A stretch of DNA of 64,000 nucleotides from Leptobacterium_A meishanense (GTDB lineage: Bacteria > Bacteroidota > Bacteroidia > Flavobacteriales > Flavobacteriaceae), in NCBI RefSeq assembly GCF_037645805.1, contig NZ_JBBEXE010000002.1:248001-312000 (forward strand). The letters are read 5' to 3'. Both the position numbers and the translations under genes were made by a program. Each line of letters begins with the position of its first letter. Within the stretch, counting starts at the first letter, position 1. The notes beneath the pieces are model-generated. The model was not told where the DNA came from. It saw only the letters and a list, made by a program, of their open reading frames with translations, and did no database searches. Below are positions 41,872-50,843 of this stretch, one piece after another.

Positions 41872-42162
41872 ATGAATGAAAATAATAAGGAGAATGATTT
41901 TTATATACGTTTGAAAGAGGAACTGGCTAACAGTACTTTATGGCCTTCAGATTACATGTATAAATTTATTGTACCAACAGATGACGAAAAAATACAGCAG
42001 ATTGAAACTATTTTTGACAATACCGGAGCTGTGATAAATACCAAGCAATCAGCAAAGGGAAGCTACACAAGTATTTCAATTGTAGTGAACTTAAAGAATC
42101 CCGATGCAGTCATTGAAAAATACAAAGAGGTGAGTAAAATAGAAGGGGTCATGTCCTTGTAA
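41872..42162 (+). CDS. DUF493 (YbeD-like) protein
   Basis: A 96-residue protein with a ferredoxin-like fold: FYIRLKEELANSTLWPSDYM, YKFIVPTDDEKIQQIETIF, and SAKGSYTSISIVVNLKNPD. DUF493/YbeD proteins are small, possibly regulatory, and resemble ACT domains. The ATG at 41872 (MNENNKEN) is chosen because the seven residues further upstream follow the promoter box too closely. It is a separate unit from the divergent ATPase operon. Confidence 0.88.
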   Translation: MNENNKENDFYIRLKEELANSTLWPSDYMYKFIVPTDDEKIQQIETIFDNTGAVINTKQSAKGSYTSISIVVNLKNPDAVIEKYKEVSKIEGVMSL

Positions 42163-42237
42163 TGCACATTATTTTTAGTACTTTGCACACACATAATTAA
42201 TGTTCAGTTATTCCTATAATATAATTACTAGATAATT

Positions 42238-42876
42238 TTGATAGATCACATAGAATACAATACAGAGCGATCAAGGCTTATTATTCCAGAATATGGAAGG
42301 CATATCCAAAAAATGATAGATCATGCAACGGCTATTGAAGATAAAGAAGAGCGAAACAAAGTGGCCCGAGCCATTATTGCTGTAATGGGAAATTTGAACC
42401 CTCACTTGAGGGATGTTTCTGATTTTCAGCATAAACTTTGGGATCAACTTTTTATTATGTCAGACTTTAGGCTTGATGTAGATTCTCCATTCCCAAAACC
42501 CTCAAAAGAAGTCTTGATGCAGCGCCCCGAACGATTAAATTACCCACAAAACCATCCCAAATACCGCTTTTATGGGAACAATATTAAAAGAATGATTGAT
42601 GTGGCAAATAGTTGGGAGGAGAGTGATCTTAAACAAGCATTGAAGTATACTATTGCCAACCACATGAAGAAGAGTTATCTTAATTGGAATAAGGATACTG
42701 TAGAAGATGAGGTAATATTTAAGCATTTATATGAATTGAGTGAAGGGAAAATAAACCTTTCTAAATGGAATGAGGATCTTACAGATAGTAGTGATTTAAT
42801 GAAAAGCCTCTCAAAATCCCGAAATACAAACGGAAAGAAAAAGAGCCGAAGCAATAGAAGTAAAAAACGCTATTAA
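42238..42876 (+). CDS. DUF4290 family protein
   Basis: A 212-residue protein of a Bacteroidota-specific family. The conserved start IDHIEYNTERSRLIIPEYG and the core RPERLNYPQNHPKYRFYGNN are present; the C-terminus is a basic Ser/Lys/Arg tail (KKKSRSNRSKKRY). The start is a TTG (42238-42240) because an in-frame TAG lies three codons earlier and the next ATG would remove conserved residues. It is 14 bp before murA and probably cotranscribed. Function unknown. Confidence 0.88.
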   Translation: MIDHIEYNTERSRLIIPEYGRHIQKMIDHATAIEDKEERNKVARAIIAVMGNLNPHLRDVSDFQHKLWDQLFIMSDFRLDVDSPFPKPSKEVLMQRPERLNYPQNHPKYRFYGNNIKRMIDVANSWEESDLKQALKYTIANHMKKSYLNWNKDTVEDEVIFKHLYELSEGKINLSKWNEDLTDSSDLMKSLSKSRNTNGKKKSRSNRSKKRY

Positions 42877-42890
42877 ATCCAGATCATTTC

Positions 42891-44198
42891 ATGGGAACAT
42901 TCAGGATTGAAGGAGGTCATCAACTAAAAGGGACGATAACTCCACAAGGTGCTAAAAATGAAGCATTGCAAATTTTATGCGCTGTTTTATTAACTCCTGA
43001 AAAAGTAACTATTCACAATATCCCAGACATAGTAGATGTCAACAAACTTATATCGCTACTCAAAAAGCTGGGTGTAAAGATTGAAAAAATAGGGAAGGGG
43101 TTCTATATGTTTCAGGCAGATGCTATTGATTTAGGATACCTTCAGTCTGAACAATTCAAAGAGGACGGAAAGGGTCTCAGAGGCTCTATTATGATTGTGG
43201 GGCCACTTTTGGCACGTTTTGGAAAGGGATATATCCCTAAACCCGGAGGCGATAAAATAGGCCGCCGTCGATTAGATACTCATTTTGAAGGCTTCATAAA
43301 ACTAGGGGCAAAATTTCGGTATAACAAAGAAGAGCGTTTCTATGGTGTAGAGGCTGATAAGTTGAAAGGGGCATACATGCTCTTAGATGAGGCATCTGTA
43401 ACCGGAACAGCCAATATTGTCATGGCTGCCGTTATGGCTGAAGGAACCACAACCATATATAATGCAGCATGTGAACCTTATTTGCAGCAACTGTGCAGGA
43501 TGTTGAACCGCATGGGGGCAGATATCAAAGGTGTAGGATCTAATCTGTTAACAATAAATGGGGTCGCTAATTTAAAAGGGTGTGAGCACACTATTTTACC
43601 GGATATGATAGAGATAGGGAGTTGGATAGGGTTAGCTGCGATGACTAAGAGTGAAATTACTATCAAAAATGTAGGATGGGAGCACTTAGGCCAGATTCCG
43701 AATGTGTTTAAAAAATTAGGTATTACGGTAGAACAACAAGATGATAATATTCATATCCCTTCTCATACAGAGGGGTATGAAGTTCAAAATTTTATTGATG
43801 GTTCTATTCTAACTATTTCAGATGCACCATGGCCGGGATTTACACCTGATTTATTGAGTGTAATGCTCACAATAGCAACACAGGCCAGAGGGAGTGTGCT
43901 GATCCATCAGAAAATGTTTGAAAGCCGCCTGTTTTTTGTGGATAAGTTAATTGACATGGGTGCAAAAATTATTCTCTGTGATCCACACCGTGCCACTGTT
44001 ATCGGTCATGACTTTAAATCAACCTTAAAAGCTACTATGATGACCTCTCCTGATATCCGGGCAGGAATCTCGTTATTAATTGCAGCACTTTCTGCCAAAG
44101 GGGTTTCTACAATTCATAATATTGAACAGATAGACCGTGGGTATGAACATATTGATATACGTTTACAAGCTATTGGGGCTAAGATTGAAAGGATATAA
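42891..44198 (+). CDS. murA: UDP-N-acetylglucosamine 1-carboxyvinyltransferase, Asp variant
   Basis: A 435-residue enzyme for the first committed step of peptidoglycan synthesis, transferring enolpyruvyl from PEP to UDP-GlcNAc. KN at 22-23 (QGAKNEALQ) and the active-site loop KPGGDKIGRRRLDTHF are visible. In the loop, Asp121 occupies the place of the catalytic Cys115 of E. coli (PGGC). MurA enzymes with Asp there are active but not inactivated by fosfomycin. Length and the rest of the fold are normal. Confidence 0.96.
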   Translation: MGTFRIEGGHQLKGTITPQGAKNEALQILCAVLLTPEKVTIHNIPDIVDVNKLISLLKKLGVKIEKIGKGFYMFQADAIDLGYLQSEQFKEDGKGLRGSIMIVGPLLARFGKGYIPKPGGDKIGRRRLDTHFEGFIKLGAKFRYNKEERFYGVEADKLKGAYMLLDEASVTGTANIVMAAVMAEGTTTIYNAACEPYLQQLCRMLNRMGADIKGVGSNLLTINGVANLKGCEHTILPDMIEIGSWIGLAAMTKSEITIKNVGWEHLGQIPNVFKKLGITVEQQDDNIHIPSHTEGYEVQNFIDGSILTISDAPWPGFTPDLLSVMLTIATQARGSVLIHQKMFESRLFFVDKLIDMGAKIILCDPHRATVIGHDFKSTLKATMMTSPDIRAGISLLIAALSAKGVSTIHNIEQIDRGYEHIDIRLQAIGAKIERI

Positions 44199-44308
44199 AA
44201 AAATAAGTGTTCTTCTCAAAGAAGGGTTTATAGAAATTCAAAAAATAATAAACCTAGATATCTTTTTTCATTTTGATTTAATAGCCTAATCAGGAATATT
44301 TTATGACA

Positions 44309-45745
44309 TTATTTATTACTGTTGATAGGTGGAGGGCCGTTCGGTACCATTCCTTTATAGATAGCATCCCCTTTTCGGTTTTTAAACTCTTCCTTTATGG
44401 CTTTTAAAAGTTTAGGGTCTTCATAAAGATCAAGCATCGTCATACTTAACGCTTTTGCGGCATATTTCATCCCTTTATGTCCTATAGACATACTGCCACA
44501 GGCTACTACTGCCCATGAATGCCAAGGAGTATCTTTTGGTGCAGTAGTAACTCCTAATCTAATGGTAGGTACTACCCAACTTACATCGCCTACATCTGTA
44601 GAACCTCCTCCTGGATGTTCAAGGGTTTCTTCTAAAGGACGTATTGCACTATCCATCCCTACCATTGGTTTCTCAGTGGCTTCTTGGATCTTTTTGCCAA
44701 ATGTTGTTTCTTCTTCAGTATATTTTATAGGCCCCAGTAACTCTAAATTTTCTTGCATCGCTTTTCCCCCTGTACGGTTTACCAGTAATTCATAGATACC
44801 AGAGACGAGCGATATTTTATAGTCAACATTAGCCATTATAGCAGCCCCATTAGCCATTTTCTGAACATGCTCATAAACGGGCATTAACCCTTCTCTTTTA
44901 GTGTCTCTTACCCGGACCCATATTTTTGAATAATCGGGAACAACATTGACTACTTGCCCTCCATCTTGTATGTGATAATGAATTCGAACAGTAGGCTTGA
45001 TATGTTCTCTATAATAATTAATACCTGTAGTATACAATTCTAGAGCATCGGAAGCGCTCCGGCCATTCCAAGGATCTGCAGAGGCATGTGCCGCCTGTCC
45101 GTAAAACTCTACGGTAAAGTCTACCAACGCTAATGAACTTTGTACATCTGCCTTGGTTTCTGCTGAAGGGTGCCAATCCATACAAACATCTACATCTGAA
45201 AACAATCCTTCTCTCACCATCCATAATTTCCCAAAGAACTTTTCTTCTGCTGGGGTTCCAAAAAATTTAATGGTTCCTTTGATTTCTCCTTGTTCAATAA
45301 GCTCTTTTATAGCAATGGCAGCCCCAAGGCTTCCTGTTCCAAATAGGTTATGTCCACACCCATGTCCGGCAGCACCTTCCACTAATGGATCTTTAATGGG
45401 AACAGCCTTTTGTGAAATTCCAGGTAAAGCATCAAACTCTCCTAAAATTCCTATGACTGGTTTTCCCGAACCATAAGTGGCTACAAAGGCGGTAGGTATA
45501 CCGGCAACACCTCTTTCTACTTTGAAACCATTTTCTTCTGCATAGTCTGCTAGTAGCTTAGCTGATTCATTTTCATTAAAGGCGGTTTCTGCAGCAGCCC
45601 ATATTTGATCACTTAGTTCTATAAGAGCATCACTATGATTTTCTATAGAAGCGATAGCCGCTTTTTTATTTTTAGATATTTTTTGCGCATGTCCATTAAA
45701 TATTATAATTGAAAGCGTCAAAAAAAAGAAGAAAGATCTTTTCAT
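44309..45745 (-). CDS. M20 amidohydrolase (AbgB-like), exported
   Basis: A 478-residue protein. A signal peptide (MKRSFFFFLTLSIIIFNGHA) is followed by an M20 peptidase/amidohydrolase core: GILGEFDALPGISQ, the metal ligands in GHGCGHNLFGTGS, GTPAEEKFFGK with the catalytic Glu, and MDWHPSAETKADVQ. It resembles p-aminobenzoyl-glutamate hydrolase subunit B, though the export signal suggests a periplasmic substrate. The start at 45743-45745 gives a proper signal; the frame extends to 45787. Confidence 0.9.
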   Translation of the reverse strand: MKRSFFFFLTLSIIIFNGHAQKISKNKKAAIASIENHSDALIELSDQIWAAAETAFNENESAKLLADYAEENGFKVERGVAGIPTAFVATYGSGKPVIGILGEFDALPGISQKAVPIKDPLVEGAAGHGCGHNLFGTGSLGAAIAIKELIEQGEIKGTIKFFGTPAEEKFFGKLWMVREGLFSDVDVCMDWHPSAETKADVQSSLALVDFTVEFYGQAAHASADPWNGRSASDALELYTTGINYYREHIKPTVRIHYHIQDGGQVVNVVPDYSKIWVRVRDTKREGLMPVYEHVQKMANGAAIMANVDYKISLVSGIYELLVNRTGGKAMQENLELLGPIKYTEEETTFGKKIQEATEKPMVGMDSAIRPLEETLEHPGGGSTDVGDVSWVVPTIRLGVTTAPKDTPWHSWAVVACGSMSIGHKGMKYAAKALSMTMLDLYEDPKLLKAIKEEFKNRKGDAIYKGMVPNGPPPINSNK

Positions 45746-45865
45746 CAGGAAATGTATTATTGTGAGAATTATGGTAAAGATAATCAAAAAAATAGCTGTA
45801 TTTTTCTAAATACAAGGTATTTATTACTATACTATATTTTGATATTTTTGATTAATTTTTTCTAG

Positions 45866-47257
45866 ATGAAGCTATTTAATCGTATACTATTATTTACAAT
45901 TTTATTTGCGCCAAGCATATATGGACAAACAGTCTCTTATGAGAAGGGTATAATTATAGATTCAATACCCGTGGATAAGGATTCAGGGGAAACCTTTGCA
46001 TTATACCTTCCCAGATCGTATAACCCTGTTGAGAAGTCGGCTATTGTTTTTATATATGAACCTGCAGCCAGAGGGCGAGTAGGGGTTGAGCCTTTTATTG
46101 AAGCCGCAGAGTTATACAATTATATTCTGATATGCTCAAACAATTCAAAAAATGGCCCTTATGAAAAAAACTTTGAGATATTAAACAGCCTTTTTACGAG
46201 TGTTTTTAATCAATTTGATATAGATGCAAATCAAGTGTATACTGCCGGATTTTCTGGGGGCTCTAGGCTAGCAGTTACTGTTGCAGTACTTACAGGGGAA
46301 ATTCAGGGAGTGATAGCATGTGGAGGAGGATTCTCTTCTCAGCCCGAACATATCCCGTCTGAGGGGGCATTTTCATATGTAGGGTTAGTAGGTTATCGTG
46401 ATATGAACTATAGAGAAATGATAGAAAATATTCAATGGTTGGACAGAGTAACCATAGAAAATGAATTGTTTACTTATGATGATGAACACAATTGGCCGCC
46501 ATCAGATCAAATAATACGTGCATTCGATTGGTTAGAAATTCAAGCATATAAGAAAGGTATACGGAAAAGGAATGATAGTATTATAGAAGTAGCTTTTTAT
46601 CGAAATTATCAATGGATTGATAGTTTAAAAAATCAAAAAGACCTATACCGAATGGGATGGGAATACAAAAGGTTGGTGTCTTCGTTTCGTACATATATGA
46701 ACACTGATACATTGTCTCATAAATATAGTCAGCTGAAAAAAAATAAGCTATATAAAAAACAGCAACAAATACATAATAGATTATTAGAAGAAGAGATTGT
46801 TATTGTAAGAAAATTTAGGGATAGGTTTTATAAAGAACTGGAAACTCCAAAAGCAATTAAAGAATTTAAATGGTGGAATAAGGAAATTGAGAAATTTGAT
46901 AAAATATATATTGAGGAGGCTAGTGGAGAAGTTAAGCGGATGGGACAACGTATTCGTTATATGCTGTTTGCGATGGTTTATGAACCTGCTAATTTTTATA
47001 TGGAAAATGAAATATATGAAAAGGCACTTTATTGTAACCGATTGTTAACAGTAATACTCCCAGAGTATCCTTTTGCATATTATAGGTTAGCTCGTGATTA
47101 TGCCAGAAAATATGACGAGGAAAACTTTATAATTAACCTTGAAAAGGCGATAGAAAAAGGACTTGATGATAAAAACCGGATAGAATCCACGAAAGAATTT
47201 ATTCCATTTTTGAACAAAGAAGCCTATAAAAACTTAATGAATAAATATTTTGACTAA
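45866..47257 (+). CDS. Secreted alpha/beta hydrolase with helical C-terminal domain
   Basis: A 463-residue protein with a signal peptide (MKLFNRILLFTILFAPSIYG). The N-terminal half is an alpha/beta hydrolase or polyhydroxybutyrate-depolymerase-like fold with the nucleophile elbow TAGFSGGSRLA and a C-terminal His in DDEHNWPP. The second half is helical, rich in Lys and aromatic residues, with a TPR-like end (YEKALYCNRLLTVILPEYPF). The substrate is unknown. It converges on the DJ-1 lipoprotein gene with a 4-bp overlap. Confidence 0.82.
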   Translation: MKLFNRILLFTILFAPSIYGQTVSYEKGIIIDSIPVDKDSGETFALYLPRSYNPVEKSAIVFIYEPAARGRVGVEPFIEAAELYNYILICSNNSKNGPYEKNFEILNSLFTSVFNQFDIDANQVYTAGFSGGSRLAVTVAVLTGEIQGVIACGGGFSSQPEHIPSEGAFSYVGLVGYRDMNYREMIENIQWLDRVTIENELFTYDDEHNWPPSDQIIRAFDWLEIQAYKKGIRKRNDSIIEVAFYRNYQWIDSLKNQKDLYRMGWEYKRLVSSFRTYMNTDTLSHKYSQLKKNKLYKKQQQIHNRLLEEEIVIVRKFRDRFYKELETPKAIKEFKWWNKEIEKFDKIYIEEASGEVKRMGQRIRYMLFAMVYEPANFYMENEIYEKALYCNRLLTVILPEYPFAYYRLARDYARKYDEENFIINLEKAIEKGLDDKNRIESTKEFIPFLNKEAYKNLMNKYFD

Positions 47258-48012
47258 TCTTTCTTTATAATTAAATGAGGAACATTCTCAAGTTTCCAAT
47301 CAATAACCAATCCACTTGCTAACGATTGTGCAATTTCTACACCATATAGGTGCTCGCATAAATACAAAGCTGCTTCAAAGCTTTTAGCACCTCCAGAAGA
47401 AGTAATATACTTTCCATCATGAACAAAAAAAACATCACTTCTAATATTTAGTTCAGGAAACATAGCTTTATACTTGTTAAGATCTCCCGGGAAACTAGTT
47501 GAAGCAACATTATCAAGTAGCCCTGCTTTTGCCAATACAAAAGCGCCATCACAATGAGAAGTGACAAATAAGGCTTCTTTAGCTACTTTTTTCACAAAAT
47601 TCAGCATCACTTCATCCTTCAGATCAGTATCTAAATGATGCTCTGCACTGGGCACTACTAAAATATCGATATCGGGAAGCGAATCTTTTGTGTAATCAAA
47701 GTCAGGCAATACACGAACTCCTTCAAAAGTAGTAATAGGTTCTAATGTATTAGCAACTGTAAACACATTCATTTGTTTAATACTGTCACGATATTGCGTA
47801 TGTTGAAAAATATCATACGGAGCAGTAAATTCGGTATTAAATGTACCATCCATTATCAAAAAAGCCACATTGTACCGGTCAGGCTTCAATTCAGGTAAAA
47901 CCCTTTGAAAAACTTCTCTGTTTTTATGATCTTCTTGACGGGGAGGTTCATTTTGCTTACATCCGGTTATAAACAGTACAGTGATGATTATAATCGATAG
48001 TACTTTCTTCAT
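47254..48012 (-). CDS. DJ-1/PfpI family lipoprotein
   Basis: A 252-residue protein with a lipoprotein signal ending VLFITGC. The DJ-1/PfpI fold follows: NVAFLIMDGTFNTEFTAPYD, DILVVPSAEHH, and the nucleophile Cys in VTSHCDGAFVLAKAGLLD. Cytoplasmic relatives are isonitrile hydratases, glyoxalases or AraC-type sensor domains, so a lipid-anchored member is less usual. The start at 48010-48012 is chosen for the signal and overlaps the MFS stop by 4 bp, so it is in one mRNA with the transporter. Confidence 0.88.
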   Translation of the reverse strand: MKKVLSIIIITVLFITGCKQNEPPRQEDHKNREVFQRVLPELKPDRYNVAFLIMDGTFNTEFTAPYDIFQHTQYRDSIKQMNVFTVANTLEPITTFEGVRVLPDFDYTKDSLPDIDILVVPSAEHHLDTDLKDEVMLNFVKKVAKEALFVTSHCDGAFVLAKAGLLDNVASTSFPGDLNKYKAMFPELNIRSDVFFVHDGKYITSSGGAKSFEAALYLCEHLYGVEIAQSLASGLVIDWKLENVPHLIIKKD

Positions 48013-49217
48013 ATTGTTGATTTTTTTAAATAGTTTCGTAAAAATACACAGAATAAAAATCCGATTATGCTTAATACACCCATAAATATCCAATTAACAG
48101 TATAGCCATAGTTCTCAATAACTAATAAACCGGTCTTGGAAGATAAAATATGTGCCAAGGAGAATGACATGGTGTAGGCTCCCATATAATTGCCCGCTTT
48201 GCCTAACTGGGAACGCTTCATGGCAAAATCATTACCAAAAGGAAAACCATACATTTCTGCAACGGAAAGCAGTACAATGCTAATAATTAGAATGCCTATC
48301 CACCCTTCAAAAGCCATAATGAGGAACCCCATTGCAAGTAATATCATACTTCCCCCTACAATCTTCAGGTTATTGATTTTTAGCTTTTCAGCATGATGTA
48401 CTAAGGGCATCTCTAGTGCAAACACTAATATTCCATTGAGTGACAGTAACAATCCTGTTTCAAATTCGCTAAGTTGGTATACGTCGGCATGGTATAATGG
48501 AATGGTTGTGAATAGTTGAAAAAAGACAACTGCCATTATGAAACTTACCATAAGAAATATGAGATAGGGAGTGTCCTTTAAAAAAGAATTGATGGCTTTT
48601 TTTGAAACTGCTTCGTGAGGTATTTCAAGATATTTTTCTTTTACAAGTAGAACAAAAATAACAATAGCTATAACACATGTGATGCCATCTATCCAAAAAA
48701 GCCCTGGATATCCCATAGATATGATAATTAACCCTCCTATTGCAGGACCCGCTGAAAAACCAAGATTTATAGCTAAACGGATAAGTGTTAAGGCCCGTGT
48801 GCGATTTTCAGGTTTTGCATAGGTGTTTAATGAAACAAACATGGCAGGGCGGAACATATCAGCTACACTCATAATACCAAATATACCAAAACAAAACCCC
48901 CAAAATGTCCGGATATATTGCAACCCTATGAACATAAAGCCACTTACAAGTAAACTAAAAACCATTACTTTATAGAAACCGACCTTATCAGTCATTTTGC
49001 CCCCTAGCCAAGAACCTGCCATAGAACCTAACCCGAAAAAGATCATAATAGTTCCTACTTCACTCAAGGTGAATTGAATATCCTCCTTCAGGTATTTTGT
49101 AAGGAAAGGCAATACCATGGTTCCAGCCCTATTGATAAGTGTTACCAAGGCCAGTATCCAAATTTCTTTTGAAAAGCCTCTAAAAGAGGATATGTAATTA
49201 GAGTACAGCTTTCTCAT
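48009..49217 (-). CDS. MFS transporter
   Basis: A 402-residue major facilitator with 12 hydrophobic helices. The MFS loop-2 signature is GSWLGGKMTDKVGFYKVMV (about 68-86), and AGTMVLPFLTKYL and NLGFSAGPAIGG mark helices 1 and 5. It looks like the MdtH/drug-efflux or sugar-export branch; the substrate cannot be named. Expression is likely controlled by the leader upstream (49218-49392). It overlaps the DJ-1 lipoprotein gene downstream. Confidence 0.92.
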   Translation of the reverse strand: MRKLYSNYISSFRGFSKEIWILALVTLINRAGTMVLPFLTKYLKEDIQFTLSEVGTIMIFFGLGSMAGSWLGGKMTDKVGFYKVMVFSLLVSGFMFIGLQYIRTFWGFCFGIFGIMSVADMFRPAMFVSLNTYAKPENRTRALTLIRLAINLGFSAGPAIGGLIIISMGYPGLFWIDGITCVIAIVIFVLLVKEKYLEIPHEAVSKKAINSFLKDTPYLIFLMVSFIMAVVFFQLFTTIPLYHADVYQLSEFETGLLLSLNGILVFALEMPLVHHAEKLKINNLKIVGGSMILLAMGFLIMAFEGWIGILIISIVLLSVAEMYGFPFGNDFAMKRSQLGKAGNYMGAYTMSFSLAHILSSKTGLLVIENYGYTVNWIFMGVLSIIGFLFCVFLRNYLKKSTI

Positions 49218-49234
49218 ACTTTTTCAAAATAAGA

Positions 49235-49256
49235 AGCCCGACATGTTTGTCGGGCT
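49235..49256 (-). terminator. Terminator-like hairpin in the MFS leader
   Basis: AGCCCGACA and TGTCGGGCT form a perfect 9-bp GC-rich stem with a 4-nt loop. On the mRNA strand it is followed by TCTTATTTTG and then, 17 bp after the stem, by the MFS start codon. The T-rich tail suggests attenuation of the transporter gene. Confidence 0.55.
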
Positions 49257-49284
49257 CCAAGTAATTCTTTATCGTGAGATTTAA

Positions 49285-49365
49285 TCACATTAAACTACAG
49301 AATGCCCAAACTTGTTTCTGCTTACAAACGGGATAGACAATTTCTTTTCTTGTGATTAAATTCAT
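49285..49365 (-). CDS. Possible leader peptide (26 codons) upstream of the MFS gene
   Basis: An ATG at 49363-49365 opens a 26-codon frame (MNLITRKEIVYP... WAFCSLM) ending in TGA at 49285-49287. It is preceded by AACAAGGAAAAA, an AAGGA a few bases upstream that is rare in this genome. The arms of an 11-bp inverted repeat (49279-49289 and 49351-49361) cover the codons just after its start and its stop. It lies between the -7 box and the terminator-like hairpin. Confidence 0.4.
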   Translation of the reverse strand: MNLITRKEIVYPVCKQKQVWAFCSLM

Positions 49366-49384
49366 TTTTTCCTTGTTTATGGCA

Positions 49385-49392
49385 CAAAGCTA
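49385..49392 (-). promoter_or_regulatory. -7 box of the MFS leader transcript
   Basis: TAGCTTTG on the minus strand matches TAnnTTTG; a start a few bases downstream gives a leader of about 160 nt. The divergent box TATTTTTG (49413-49420) serves the DUF1684 gene. Confidence 0.45.
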
Positions 49393-49437
49393 CTTAAAAA
49401 GTTTATATGTTGTATTTTTGAAACACAATAAAAAAAG

Positions 49438-50079
49438 ATGAAGTATATTCTATTATTATGTGGATTACTACTTTTTGGATGTAATAAAGGGAAACGCTAT
49501 CATAGTAATGCACCTGTTGTGCTAAATAAAATAAATTCAAGTACAATAAAAGATATTTTAACCTTTCAGAAAGCGTTAGATGGAACATTTAAAAACCCTG
49601 AAAGCTCTCCTTTAAAGAAAAAAGATCAGAAGGATTTTACAGGGTTGGATTTTTTTCCGGTGGACACAGCATATTATATTATAGCAGAGTTTGTTAGAAC
49701 GCCAAATGAACTTCCTTTTATGATGCCTACAACTACTTCAAGAAAAACAGTGGAGATAAAATATGGAGAAGTTTATTTTAAAATTGACGGAAAGGAATTA
49801 AAACTCAACGTTTACCAAAATCAAGAATTAAAACTCACTCAAGAATATAAGGACTATTTATTTCTTCCTTTTAGTGATTTAACGAATGGAGAGGAAACAT
49901 ATGGGGGAGGACGCTATATAGACCTTTCTGTTCCTGATAGTGATACAATTGTTATTGACTTTAATAAAGCATACAATCCATATTGTGCATATAATGAAAA
50001 ATACTCATGCCCGATAGTTCCTTCAGAAAATATATTGGAAGTGGCGATCAGAGCAGGTGTAAAAGCGTATAAAAATTGA
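49438..50079 (+). CDS. DUF1684 family lipoprotein
   Basis: A 213-residue lipoprotein with a signal ending LCGLLLFGC. The DUF1684 signatures are present: GLDFFPVDTAYYIIAEF, FLPFSDLTNGEETYGGGRYI and the C-terminal NPYCAYNEKYSCPIVPSENI. Some members are periplasmic or cytoplasmic; the biochemical function is unknown. Promoter box TATTTTTG lies at 49413-49420, 17 bp before the ATG. Confidence 0.9.
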   Translation: MKYILLLCGLLLFGCNKGKRYHSNAPVVLNKINSSTIKDILTFQKALDGTFKNPESSPLKKKDQKDFTGLDFFPVDTAYYIIAEFVRTPNELPFMMPTTTSRKTVEIKYGEVYFKIDGKELKLNVYQNQELKLTQEYKDYLFLPFSDLTNGEETYGGGRYIDLSVPDSDTIVIDFNKAYNPYCAYNEKYSCPIVPSENILEVAIRAGVKAYKN

Positions 50080-50083
50080 TAAA

Positions 50084-50458
50084 TCACATCAATTGTTTGG
50101 CTAACCACAAACCTGCCCATATAGCTATTAGTGCAATTGAGAACGTTAAGACACTATATAGAAAAAAGTGAAAGAAATCATTTGACTTTAAAAAAGTGTG
50201 ATTTTCGTAAGCAAATGTTGAAAAAGTTGTCAAACCTCCACAAAAACCTGTGGCCAAGAATAACGTTTGGTTGGTAGTTAATAAATCACTTTTTGAACTT
50301 AATCCTAATATGATTCCTATCAACAAGCTACCAATCACATTAGCAGTAAAAGTCCCTATGGGAATTAAACCGTAATTATTGAGTGTTTTACTAAATACAT
50401 ACCGAAGTACACTTCCTGTACCACCTCCAATAAAAATCAGTATCATATGCTTTATCAT
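50084..50458 (-). CDS. crcB: Fluoride channel FluC/CrcB
   Basis: A 124-residue, four-helix membrane protein that exports fluoride as a dual-topology dimer. The conserved motifs GGGTGSVLRYVFSK, IPIGTFTANVIGSLLIG and GFCGGLTTFSTFAYE are all present. The ATG at 50456-50458 (MIKHMILIF) gives the usual length; a second Met four codons later is possible. A TAATTTTG box lies 27 bp upstream (50486-50493). No fluoride riboswitch was recognised in the short upstream gap. Confidence 0.94.
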   Translation of the reverse strand: MIKHMILIFIGGGTGSVLRYVFSKTLNNYGLIPIGTFTANVIGSLLIGIILGLSSKSDLLTTNQTLFLATGFCGGLTTFSTFAYENHTFLKSNDFFHFFLYSVLTFSIALIAIWAGLWLAKQLM

Positions 50459-50545
50459 AAGCAATAAAATAGTGACATTACCAATCAAAATTACTAAAAA
50501 AGCAAAAGAACTACTAACGAATAATTAGTTCAAACAACTTATTGT

Positions 50546-50728
50546 CTAGATAGCCTCTTTATACGAATGAAGTGGAATCTTTTTTTCTTTTGATCGGTAC
50601 TCTTTTGGCTTGTTAATCGTTGCCAGAGTATTTTTCTTAGTAGACTTTTTAGTTTTATTCACACTGAAAACCAACAACAGTATGTTTAAAACGGTTAAGC
50701 CTAAGAGAATACTTAAAAAAATAACCAT
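50546..50728 (-). CDS. Small single-helix membrane protein
   Basis: A 60-residue protein with one N-terminal hydrophobic helix (VIFLSILLGLTVLNILLLVF) and a basic tail rich in Lys, ending SYKEAI. The opposite strand also has an open frame here, but it lacks such a plausible pattern. No family recognised. Confidence 0.5.
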   Translation of the reverse strand: MVIFLSILLGLTVLNILLLVFSVNKTKKSTKKNTLATINKPKEYRSKEKKIPLHSYKEAI

Positions 50729-50843
50729 TGCTTTATTATTTTGGGGTCAAAAACTCGACACAAATTTAATGTTTTTTTATGAAATAAAATCTTACTTTAA
50801 GAAAAACAATATAAAAATCAGATGAAATGCTTGGCAATATTAG

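Noticed and set aside
45153..45476. 107-codon plus-strand frame opposite the M20 amidohydrolase gene
   Set aside because: Pro/Ser-rich antisense frame over conserved catalytic motifs of the real gene.
50489..50545. Fluoride riboswitch upstream of crcB
   Set aside because: The gap is short and I could not find the conserved pseudoknot sequence; only a promoter box is visible.
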